From the NCBI GenBank assembly GCA_902554135.1, contig CACDNJ010000025.1, positions 1-5,944 on the forward strand: DNA of 5,944 nucleotides, given 5' to 3'. Shown here one piece after another: positions 1 to 5,944 of this stretch. The position numbers and the translations under genes were made by a program. The notes beneath the pieces were generated by a model that saw only the letters and a program-made list of their open reading frames with translations, searched no databases and was not told where the DNA came from. The first letter of the stretch is position 1. Every line of letters starts with the position of its first letter. This DNA comes from an uncultured Pelagibacteraceae bacterium (GTDB lineage: Bacteria > Pseudomonadota > Alphaproteobacteria > Pelagibacterales > Pelagibacteraceae).

Positions 1-474
1 GGAAAAAAAGACTTAGATTATGCACCTCTTAAAGTTTTTGAAATTATAGGTTATGCAAAAACAGCAACTTCTCCTATAGAAGCTGTCCCATTAATGTTTC
101 TTAATTCTCAAGATAAAAAAATAATGAACAGGAACAGTCTATTTGCAGAAGCAAAATCATTATTAGACAAAAATAAAAAATTTCTTGTTCCAGCTGAATG
201 CAAATTCAAATTGTCTGGTGAGCAGGTAAGAGGAAAAATGCATAAATTACTCGAAAAATTATATAATGAGAAAAAAATATTAGATCACGGTCTGGAAGTA
301 GGAAAAGAATTGGCATATGTTTTGAGTGGAGGAAAAACTGATTCAAAAAAAGAATTAAAGGAAGACGATTTATTTAATTTAGAATTAGAGGCTTTTATGA
401 AACTTATTGAAAAAGATAAAACACAAGAAAGAATTTCTCACACTTTAACAACCGGAAAACCTTTAATAAACTAA
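1..474 (+). CDS. 3-hydroxyacyl-CoA dehydrogenase/enoyl-CoA hydratase, FadN type (C-terminal 157 aa only)
   Basis: The reading frame is open from the first base to the TAA at 472-474, so this is the 3' end of a longer gene; the ATG at 94 is an internal Met, not the start. The visible part matches the C-terminal tail of the FadN-type bifunctional beta-oxidation enzymes (about 700-800 aa; N-terminal NAD-binding hydroxyacyl-CoA dehydrogenase, then a crotonase-type hydratase domain). Key signs are the EAVPL segment, a VLSGG turn, the LELEAFMKL helix and the family's terminal signature KTQERISHTLTTGKPLIN, where most relatives end in KPLRN. The family hydrates enoyl-CoA and oxidises 3-hydroxyacyl-CoA with NAD+ in the cytoplasm. 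No catalytic residue lies in the visible portion, so activity cannot be judged. It is followed after 2 nt by the DmdC-like dehydrogenase, so the two are probably cotranscribed. The family call is firm; the substrate is unknown. Confidence 0.85.
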   Translation, partial: GKKDLDYAPLKVFEIIGYAKTATSPIEAVPLMFLNSQDKKIMNRNSLFAEAKSLLDKNKKFLVPAECKFKLSGEQVRGKMHKLLEKLYNEKKILDHGLEVGKELAYVLSGGKTDSKKELKEDDLFNLELEAFMKLIEKDKTQERISHTLTTGKPLIN

Positions 475-479
475 CTATG
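472..479 (+). other. Stop-start junction TAACTATG (FadN-like to dmdC)
   Basis: The TAA stop and ATG start are separated by CT only. There is no purine-rich Shine-Dalgarno in the preceding 20 nt, so initiation by re-use of terminating ribosomes is likely. The identical octamer recurs at the dmdC-dmdB junction. Confidence 0.5.
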
Positions 480-2237
480 CCTATATATACAGCTCCAGTA
501 GAAGAAATGATGTTTCTTTTTGATAATCTGAAAGACAACAAAAACTATAATGAAATTGAAAAATATAAAGAAATTAATTCTGAACTAGTTAAAGATATAT
601 TACAACAAGCTGCAAAAATTAACCAAGAACTTATTTTGCCTTTAGCAAAAGTGGGAGATGAAAAACCCTGTGTATATGAAAACGGAGTTGTAAGATCCCC
701 TCCTGGCTATAAAGAAGTTTACAAAAAATTTATTGAAGATGGATGGACATCCTTATCTTGTGATCCAAAATATGGAGGTCAAGGAATGCCAAAAACAGTT
801 AGTACCTTCTTTGAAGAAATGCTTTCATCCTCAAGTTTGGCATTCAAATTATATAGTGAATTAAGTATAGGCGCTTATAACTGCATTCTTTATCACGCTG
901 ATGAAAAATTAAAAAAAAAATTTCTTCCCAAAATTGTTCAAGGCAAGTGGAGCGGAACAATGTGTTTAACAGAATCTCAATGTGGTACTGACCTTGGATT
1001 ATTAAAAACAAAAGCTGTAAAACAAAAAGATAATTCTTATAAAATATCCGGTCAAAAAATATTTATTACTTCTGGAGATCATGATTTAACAGAAAATATA
1101 ATACATTTAGTTTTGGCAAAAATACCTGGATCACCAGAAGGCACTAAAGGAATTAGTTTATTTTTAGTTCCAAAATTTGTTGTTAACGAAGATGGATCAA
1201 TTGGATCCAGGAACGGAGTTAATACTGCATCAATAGAATCTAAAATGGGAATAAAAGGTTCACCTACATGTGTTTTAAATTTTGATAATTCGATTGGATA
1301 TATGGTTGGAAAAGAAAATAAAGGTTTAAATTCTATGTTTACAATGATGAATCTAGAAAGAATTGTTGTCGGAATACAAGGCCTAGGTATTTCCGAGACA
1401 GCTTATCAAAATGCATTGGCCTATGCTAAAGAAAGAAAACAAGGAAAAGCAAATGATAATAAAAATAAAGAAACAGATTTAATAATACGGCACGCAGATA
1501 TCAGAAGAAGTTTAATGAACATGAAATCTATAATTGAAGGGCAAAGATCGCTTGCTTTTTGGGTTTCACAACAGATTGATGTGAGTTTAAATCATAAAGA
1601 TAATAAAGTTAAACAGTCGGCTGCTGATATAGTTTCTTTAATGACTCCTGTTATAAAATCTTTTTTTACAGACATGGGGATGGAGATTACAAACGACGCG
1701 ATACAGGTTTTTGGCGGTTACGGTTATACCAAAGATCAAGGAATAGAACAATTATTCAGAGATAATAGAATAACACCAATTTATGAAGGAACAAATTCTA
1801 TTCAGGCTATAGATCTTGTGCAAAGAAAGATTTTAAATAATAAAATTTTTGACAATTTTATCTCAGAAATTAATGCAGAAATTAAAGTTTGTAGCAAAAA
1901 TAAAAATTTATTTCCTTTTATAGAAAAATTAAAAAAATATCTGGAACTTTTAGTTAACTTTACTCTATGGCTTACTAAGAAAAACGCTTCTTCCAAAGAT
2001 GATGTAAGTTCAGCATGCAATGATTATTTAAAAGTATTTGGGTATATTGCTTTAGGTTATTCGTGGTTAAAAATGTTAAGAGTTAGCTACGAAAAACTTG
2101 AAAGTAATAAAAACTTTTTTGATGACAAAATAAATACAGCTACGTATTATTTTGATAAAATACTACCAAGAGTACAAAGTCATTATATCTCTGCTATTAG
2201 CGGGAGTGAAACTATGATGAAGACAAATTTTAATTAA
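477..2237 (+). CDS. dmdC: Acyl-CoA dehydrogenase, probable 3-methylmercaptopropionyl-CoA dehydrogenase (DmdC)
   Basis: This 586-aa FAD enzyme would oxidise MMPA-CoA to methylthioacryloyl-CoA, the third step of DMSP demethylation. The start at 477 is supported by the N-terminus MPIYTAPVEEM, which resembles the usual MPxYxAPV opening of this long acyl-CoA dehydrogenase subfamily (about 590 aa, against about 380 for the classical one). Domains in order: N-terminal helical region to about residue 155; the FAD/substrate loop MCLTESQCGTDLG (162-174) and middle beta domain; the C-terminal helical domain with FGGYGY (412-417); the catalytic base Glu437 in IYEGTNSIQ; then an extra C-terminal domain from about 460 to 586, typical of the long subfamily. 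The sequence alone does not separate DmdC from other long acyl-CoA dehydrogenases. The specific call rests on adjacency to a DmdB-like ligase and on dmdA downstream. There are 2-nt gaps on both sides and no clear Shine-Dalgarno, so translation is probably coupled. Confidence 0.82.
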   Translation: MPIYTAPVEEMMFLFDNLKDNKNYNEIEKYKEINSELVKDILQQAAKINQELILPLAKVGDEKPCVYENGVVRSPPGYKEVYKKFIEDGWTSLSCDPKYGGQGMPKTVSTFFEEMLSSSSLAFKLYSELSIGAYNCILYHADEKLKKKFLPKIVQGKWSGTMCLTESQCGTDLGLLKTKAVKQKDNSYKISGQKIFITSGDHDLTENIIHLVLAKIPGSPEGTKGISLFLVPKFVVNEDGSIGSRNGVNTASIESKMGIKGSPTCVLNFDNSIGYMVGKENKGLNSMFTMMNLERIVVGIQGLGISETAYQNALAYAKERKQGKANDNKNKETDLIIRHADIRRSLMNMKSIIEGQRSLAFWVSQQIDVSLNHKDNKVKQSAADIVSLMTPVIKSFFTDMGMEITNDAIQVFGGYGYTKDQGIEQLFRDNRITPIYEGTNSIQAIDLVQRKILNNKIFDNFISEINAEIKVCSKNKNLFPFIEKLKKYLELLVNFTLWLTKKNASSKDDVSSACNDYLKVFGYIALGYSWLKMLRVSYEKLESNKNFFDDKINTATYYFDKILPRVQSHYISAISGSETMMKTNFN

Positions 2238-2242
2238 CTATG
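2235..2242 (+). other. Stop-start junction TAACTATG (dmdC to dmdB)
   Basis: This is the same eight bases as at 472-479, again placing TAA and ATG 2 nt apart. A GAAG purine patch lies too far upstream (about 18 nt) to be a good Shine-Dalgarno. Translational coupling of dmdC and dmdB is the simplest reading. Confidence 0.5.
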
Positions 2243-3868
2243 GATCATTACAATACAAATCTGAATAAGAATAATGCAAATTTTGTTCCATTAACACCCC
2301 TGTCTTTTTTACAAAGAGCAAAAGATATTTATCCTAATTATGAAGCAATAATTTATGAAGATCGAAAATATACTTGGAGAGACGTATATAAAAGATGCAC
2401 AAAGTTTGCTAGCGCTTTAGAAAAGATTGGTATTAAAAAAGGAGATACGGTTTCATTTTTAGCTTTTAATACACCAGAAATTTTCGAAGCACATTATTCC
2501 GTTCCTATGACTGGTGCAGTATTAAACACAATTAACATTAGATTAGATGCTAAGACAATCGCCTATATTTTAGAACATAGTGAAGCTAAGGTATTGGTTG
2601 TTGATAGACAGCTTCATATAGAGGTTAAAAAAGCATTAAATATTTTTAAAAAAAAAATTACCATAATTGATATAAACGACAAATATGCAGATCAATCAAA
2701 ATTAGAAAAGATTGGTGATTTAGAGTATGAAAAGTTTTTAAGCACAGGTGATGAAAATTATATTTGGAAGATGCCAGAAGATGAGTGGCAAGCTATTTCA
2801 TTAAGCTATACTTCGGGAACTACAGGAAATCCAAAAGGAGTTGTTTATCACCACAGAGGAGCATATTTGATGTCAACAGGCAGTGCAGCTGCTTGGAATA
2901 TGCCAAACAGACTAAATTTTTTAACTATTGTACCAATGTTTCATTGTAATGGTTGGTGTTACCCTTGGACAGTTCCTATGTTAAATGGACGGACAATTTG
3001 TTTACGAAGTATTGATATTAAAAAAATTTTTGAACTAATAGAAAAATATGATGTAACTCATTTTGGAGGAGCGCCTATCGTGTTAAATATGATTACCGGA
3101 GCACCTGAAAGCGATAGAAAAAAATTAAAACACAAAGTTTACGTGTTAACTGCCGGAGCTCCACCTCCAAGTGTTATTTTTAAAAAAATGAAAAGCCTTG
3201 GTTTTGAAGTAATGCATGTTTATGGTTTAACCGAAACCTATGGACACGTAACGCAATGTGCATGGAATGAATCATGGGATAAATTAGATGAGGAAAAACA
3301 AAATGAGATTAAAGCCAGACAAGGAGTAAGATATCCTAATACGGAAGGCGTGACAATTATGGATCCGGAGACCATGAAGGAAGTTCCAAGAGATGGTAAA
3401 ACAATTGGAGAGATAATGATAAGAGGCAATGTGGTAATGAAAGGTTACTTTAAAGATAAAAATGCTACTGACAAAGCAATGAAAGGTGGCTGGTTTCATA
3501 CTGGAGATCTAGCAGTAATGCATCCTGATGGTTACGTAAAAATACAAGATAGATCTAAAGACATAATTATTTCTGGAGGTGAAAATATATCATCAATTGA
3601 AATAGAAAATACTTTAGCAAAACATCCTTCGGTGTCTATTGCTGCGGTAGTAGCAAAACCTGATGAAAAATGGGGAGAAGTACCTTGTGCATTTATAGAA
3701 ATGGTTAAAGACAAACCGGTTACTGAAAAAGAGTTAATCTCTTTTTGTAAAGAAACTCTTGCAAATTTTAAAGTTCCAAAAAAAGTGGAATTTTGTGAAC
3801 TTCCAAAAACATCTACAGGAAAAATCCAAAAATTTGAATTAAGAAAAAAAGCTAAGGAATTAAGTTGA
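2240..3868 (+). CDS. dmdB: Acyl-CoA ligase, probable 3-methylmercaptopropionate-CoA ligase (DmdB)
   Basis: This 542-aa AMP-forming ligase would convert MMPA, ATP and CoA to MMPA-CoA, AMP and PPi, the second step of DMSP demethylation. All core ANL-superfamily motifs are intact: the P-loop YTSGTTGNPKG (190-200), the PMFHCNGW acyl-pocket segment (232-239), YGLTETYG (328-335), WFHTGDL (418-424), the hinge region DRSKDIIISGGENI (437-450) and the C-terminal PKTSTGKIQK (522-531) with the expected catalytic Lys528. The length and the N-terminal stretch NFVPLTPLSFLQRA are typical of the medium-chain/DmdB-like branch. Short- or medium-chain fatty acids are the alternative substrates, and DmdB enzymes are known to be somewhat promiscuous. 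The start follows the dmdC stop by 2 nt with no clear ribosome binding site; the TGA stop at 3866-3868 overlaps the next gene. The enzyme class is near certain; the substrate is inferred from dmdC and dmdA. Confidence 0.87.
   Translation: MDHYNTNLNKNNANFVPLTPLSFLQRAKDIYPNYEAIIYEDRKYTWRDVYKRCTKFASALEKIGIKKGDTVSFLAFNTPEIFEAHYSVPMTGAVLNTINIRLDAKTIAYILEHSEAKVLVVDRQLHIEVKKALNIFKKKITIIDINDKYADQSKLEKIGDLEYEKFLSTGDENYIWKMPEDEWQAISLSYTSGTTGNPKGVVYHHRGAYLMSTGSAAAWNMPNRLNFLTIVPMFHCNGWCYPWTVPMLNGRTICLRSIDIKKIFELIEKYDVTHFGGAPIVLNMITGAPESDRKKLKHKVYVLTAGAPPPSVIFKKMKSLGFEVMHVYGLTETYGHVTQCAWNESWDKLDEEKQNEIKARQGVRYPNTEGVTIMDPETMKEVPRDGKTIGEIMIRGNVVMKGYFKDKNATDKAMKGGWFHTGDLAVMHPDGYVKIQDRSKDIIISGGENISSIEIENTLAKHPSVSIAAVVAKPDEKWGEVPCAFIEMVKDKPVTEKELISFCKETLANFKVPKKVEFCELPKTSTGKIQKFELRKKAKELS
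3854..3859 (+). promoter_or_regulatory. Ribosome binding site supporting the TTG start at 3865
   Basis: AAGGAA lies inside the last codons of dmdB, 5 nt upstream of the TTG at 3865. It is the only convincing Shine-Dalgarno I see at a junction in this window. It supports the unusual TTG as the true start of the alpha/beta hydrolase. Confidence 0.6.
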
Positions 3869-4644
3869 TAATTGAAGTAGAAAACAAAAAAGTCTTTGCT
3901 TCAGACGCAGGACAATCGTTTGATAAAAATAAAGAAACTATCGTATTGATTCATGGCAGTGGACAATCTCATGTTGTCTGGTCTTTAACAGAAGAATATT
4001 TGTCTTCTAAAGGATATAATGTTTTAACTATTGATTTGCCTGGTCATGGTAACTCTGAAGGAGAGAGTTTAAAATCTATTGAAGAAATAGCAGATTGGTT
4101 GGAGAAAGTTGTCAAAAAAATTGGAGCCAATCAGATAACAATTATTGGTCATTCCCAAGGTTGTCTTGTATCATTAGAATATTATTTCAAAAATCCTAAA
4201 AAAATTAAAAAATTAGTGTTTATTGCTGGAGCTTACGAAATACCAGTTAATAAAAGCTTGATTAATTTATCCCTATCAGGGGATATGGAATCGCTGAATT
4301 TAATGATGAAATGGGGATATGGTCATTCAAAACAATTTATTGGAGGTAATCCGCTTCAAAAAATTTTAAACTCAACAAGAGAGGTTAGGGAGGTTTTGGC
4401 TGTTGATCTAATAGCGTGCAATAATTACAAAAATGGAATGAAAGCGGTTAAAACTGTTAAATGCCCAACTTTCTTTATTTTTGGAGAACTCGATAAAATG
4501 ATTAGGCTTGAGGATGGAAAAAAATTTGCTGAACTAATTTCCGGCTCCAAAGTTCATATAATAAAAAATTGCGGCCACATGATAATACTTGAAAATGCTT
4601 TTGAAATGAGAGAAAAGGTGGCTGAATTTTTGAAAAATGATTAA
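3865..4644 (+). CDS. Alpha/beta hydrolase, substrate unknown (259 aa)
   Basis: A soluble alpha/beta-hydrolase-fold enzyme of usual length. Visible elements in order: beta strand TIVLIHGSG with the oxyanion-hole motif HGSG (30-33); DLPGHGNS after strand 4; the nucleophile elbow GHSQG (95-99, Ser97); a helical cap at about 125-190; GELDK with the acid Asp210; and GHM with His238. The catalytic triad is therefore complete. No signal peptide or membrane segment is seen, so it should be cytoplasmic. The start is TTG, overlapping the dmdB stop by 4 nt (TTGA), with AAGGAA 5 nt upstream; no in-frame ATG occurs before the nucleophile, so a later start would destroy the fold. The family includes esterases, thioesterases, lactonases and C-C hydrolases, and sequence alone does not choose between them. 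Its place between dmdB and dmdA suggests a role with CoA thioesters or another DMSP intermediate, but that is inference. Confidence 0.88.
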   Translation: MIIEVENKKVFASDAGQSFDKNKETIVLIHGSGQSHVVWSLTEEYLSSKGYNVLTIDLPGHGNSEGESLKSIEEIADWLEKVVKKIGANQITIIGHSQGCLVSLEYYFKNPKKIKKLVFIAGAYEIPVNKSLINLSLSGDMESLNLMMKWGYGHSKQFIGGNPLQKILNSTREVREVLAVDLIACNNYKNGMKAVKTVKCPTFFIFGELDKMIRLEDGKKFAELISGSKVHIIKNCGHMIILENAFEMREKVAEFLKND

Positions 4645-5566
4645 TAAATTAAAAGTTTGCTTGATTGGTTATGGCTATTGGGGGCCTAAATTAGCAAGAA
4701 ACTTTCAAAATTCAAATTTTTTTAATCTAGTATCTGTATCAGATAAATCTAAAGCAAATTTACTTAAAGCAAAAAAAGATTTTCCATTAGTTAAAACTTC
4801 AACAGATTTTAAAAAACTTATAATAAACAACGTAGACCTTGTTGTAATTGCAACACCTACCGAAAGTCATTTTAAAATTTCAAAATTTGCTCTAGAAAAG
4901 AAAAAACATATATTGGTGGAAAAACCAATCTCACTTAGCAGCACTGATGTTATAAAATTACAAAAAATTTCAAAGAAAAATAAAAAGCTTATTTTTGTTG
5001 ATTATCCATTTTTGTTTTCCGGTTCAATAAACTATATAAAAAAAATAATAGAGAACAAAAGATATGGAAAGCTTTTAGAGATTGAATCTTACAGAGAGCA
5101 AGCTCCTATAAGAAAAGATGTCAATGTAGTTTGGGATCTTGCGGTTCATGATATATCAATTCTTTCTTATTTACTTAAGGAAAATCCTAAAAATATGAAA
5201 TCATTAAAAATGAACACTGTGAATACTCCTAAAGCTGATACAGCATATATAAATCTTGTTTATAAAAATAAGTTAAATGTTTTTATAAAAAATTCATGGA
5301 TATCACCAACAAAAATTAGAATAATGAAATTTAAATTTAAAAAAGCCATTATCTACTGTGATGAAAATGAATCCATGTATAAAATAAAAATATATTCTAA
5401 AAAAAATAATCATTTAAAATACAACATCGAAATACCCGACATTGATTTGAGTGAACCTCTCTCCAATTTAGTTCATTACATTTATAGAACAATTCGTAAA
5501 AAAGAAAAAAGTATGTTTGACAGTTTAAATCTTAATGTCACAAAAATTCTTAAAAAATTAAGCTAA
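4637..5566 (+). CDS. Gfo/Idh/MocA-family NAD(P)-dependent oxidoreductase (309 aa)
   Basis: The N-terminal Rossmann domain shows [17 protein letters not shown] with GxGxxG at 11-16 and Asp36 at the end of strand 2, which favours NAD(H). The family signature EKP is at 95-97 (Lys96). The C-terminal alpha/beta domain, from about residue 120, carries [15 protein letters not shown] with Asp167 and His171 in the D-x-x-x-H catalytic spacing. The enzyme should therefore be active on a hydroxyl or keto group, often of a sugar, polyol or NDP-sugar acid. The VNVxWDLAxHDISI motif is, from memory, typical of members in surface-polysaccharide clusters. At 309 aa it is slightly short for the family (usually 320-350), with a reduced C-terminus. 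It overlaps the hydrolase by 8 nt, and dmdA follows after 5 nt. It is very lysine-rich and looks more AT-rich than dmdB. No step in the known DMSP demethylation route needs this family; its role here is unknown. Confidence 0.85.
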   Translation: MINKLKVCLIGYGYWGPKLARNFQNSNFFNLVSVSDKSKANLLKAKKDFPLVKTSTDFKKLIINNVDLVVIATPTESHFKISKFALEKKKHILVEKPISLSSTDVIKLQKISKKNKKLIFVDYPFLFSGSINYIKKIIENKRYGKLLEIESYREQAPIRKDVNVVWDLAVHDISILSYLLKENPKNMKSLKMNTVNTPKADTAYINLVYKNKLNVFIKNSWISPTKIRIMKFKFKKAIIYCDENESMYKIKIYSKKNNHLKYNIEIPDIDLSEPLSNLVHYIYRTIRKKEKSMFDSLNLNVTKILKKLS

Positions 5567-5571
5567 GATTA

Positions 5572-5944
5572 ATGAAAAAAATTCCAATAATAAAAAATAG
5601 AAGAATAAGAAGCACCCCTTTTACTTCAAGAATTGAAAATCAAGGTGTATCGGGTTACTCAGTTTATAATCATATGCTTCTTCCTGTAAGTTTTGGATCG
5701 ATTGAGGATGAGTATGTTCATTTAAAAGAACATGTTCAAATTTGGGATGTGTCAGTTCAAAGAGAAATCGAAATAACTGGAGCAGATTCTGATAAACTTG
5801 TGCAGCTTATGACTTGCAGGGATTTGTCAAACGCAAAACTTGGAAAATGCTATTACTCTCCTTTGATCGATGATAATGGAAACTTAGTTAATGACCCTCT
5901 TATTTTTAAATTAGATGAAAAAAAATGGAGACTTTGTATAGCTG
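5572..5944 (+). CDS. dmdA: Dimethylsulfoniopropionate demethylase DmdA (N-terminal 124 aa, runs off the window)
   Basis: DmdA is a GcvT-like, tetrahydrofolate-dependent enzyme that takes one methyl group from DMSP, giving methylmercaptopropionate and 5-methyl-THF: the first step of demethylation. The frame is open from ATG 5572 to the window edge. The fragment shows the DmdA N-terminal hallmarks: [13 protein letters not shown] (10-22), then YNHMLLP, a [19 protein letters not shown] segment, [10 protein letters not shown], and [17 protein letters not shown]. The WDVS and VQLMTCRD parts correspond to the folate-binding GcvT fold. The match to the SAR11-type DmdA N-terminus as I remember it is close, and clearly better than to generic aminomethyltransferase or sarcosine dehydrogenase relatives. 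The full enzyme is about 370 aa, so roughly two thirds is missing. The start follows the oxidoreductase stop by 5 nt with no clear Shine-Dalgarno. This gene anchors the reading of the neighbours as dmdB and dmdC. Confidence 0.9.
   Translation, partial: MKKIPIIKNRRIRSTPFTSRIENQGVSGYSVYNHMLLPVSFGSIEDEYVHLKEHVQIWDVSVQREIEITGADSDKLVQLMTCRDLSNAKLGKCYYSPLIDDNGNLVNDPLIFKLDEKKWRLCIA

Noticed and set aside
94..474. A separate 126-aa protein starting at ATG 94
   Set aside because: The frame is open back to base 1, and the upstream residues continue the FadN-type match, so the ATG is internal to a truncated gene.
1802..2020. Open frame on the - strand, 72 codons, opposite dmdC
   Set aside because: It lies fully inside the well-supported dmdC C-terminal domain, has no recognisable domain, and is explained by AT-rich shadow coding.
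3238..3714. Three open frames on the - strand opposite dmdB (60-71 codons)
   Set aside because: All fall within conserved ligase motifs on the + strand. Their translations look like random Ser/Phe/Ile-rich shadow protein.
4614..4621. AAAGGTGG as a ribosome binding site for the oxidoreductase
   Set aside because: It is about 15 nt from the ATG at 4637, longer than normal spacing; the 8-nt overlap and coupling explain initiation as well.
3865..4644. Calling the hydrolase a DMSP lyase or DmdD
   Set aside because: DmdD is a crotonase, and known DMSP lyases are cupin, M24 peptidase-like, CoA-transferase-like or other folds. A Ser-Asp-His alpha/beta hydrolase matches none of them.
5564..5574. Terminator or promoter between the oxidoreductase and dmdA
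   Set aside because: Only 5 nt separate the genes and no hairpin with a T-run is visible. A dmdA promoter could exist inside the upstream gene, but AT-rich DNA offers too many chance -10-like boxes to call one.

Overview
The window is a very AT-rich, tightly packed stretch of bacterial DNA. All of its genes lie on the + strand, and no intergenic gap exceeds 5 nt. The base composition, short or overlapping gene junctions, lysine-rich proteins and gene content suggest a streamlined marine bacterium, most likely a SAR11/Pelagibacterales-like alphaproteobacterium. That placement is an inference; no phylogenetic marker is present.

The layout is: (1-474) C-terminal end of a FadN-type 3-hydroxyacyl-CoA dehydrogenase/enoyl-CoA hydratase; (477-2237) acyl-CoA dehydrogenase of the DmdC type; (2240-3868) acyl-CoA ligase of the DmdB type; (3865-4644) alpha/beta hydrolase with a complete Ser-Asp-His triad; (4637-5566) Gfo/Idh/MocA-family oxidoreductase; (5572-5944, running off the edge) N-terminal third of DmdA, the dimethylsulfoniopropionate (DMSP) demethylase. 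The dmdA fragment is the anchor: its N-terminal sequence is distinctive, and it lets the generic-looking ligase and dehydrogenase be read as dmdB and dmdC.

Together the genes describe the DMSP demethylation route. DmdA moves a methyl group from DMSP to tetrahydrofolate, giving methylmercaptopropionate (MMPA). DmdB activates MMPA to MMPA-CoA. DmdC oxidises that to methylthioacryloyl-CoA (MTA-CoA). The last step, hydration and hydrolysis of MTA-CoA by DmdD or AcuH to methanethiol, acetaldehyde, CO2 and CoA, has no dedicated gene in the window. The FadN-type protein (its family carries a crotonase domain) and the alpha/beta hydrolase are the local candidates for that gap.

The two least expected genes are the alpha/beta hydrolase and the Gfo/Idh/MocA oxidoreductase, which sit between dmdB and dmdA and overlap their neighbours by 4 and 8 nt. 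The oxidoreductase resembles enzymes usually found in surface-glycan clusters. No promoter, terminator, RNA gene, mobile element or CRISPR array is visible. The transcription start must lie upstream of the window, or inside a coding region.
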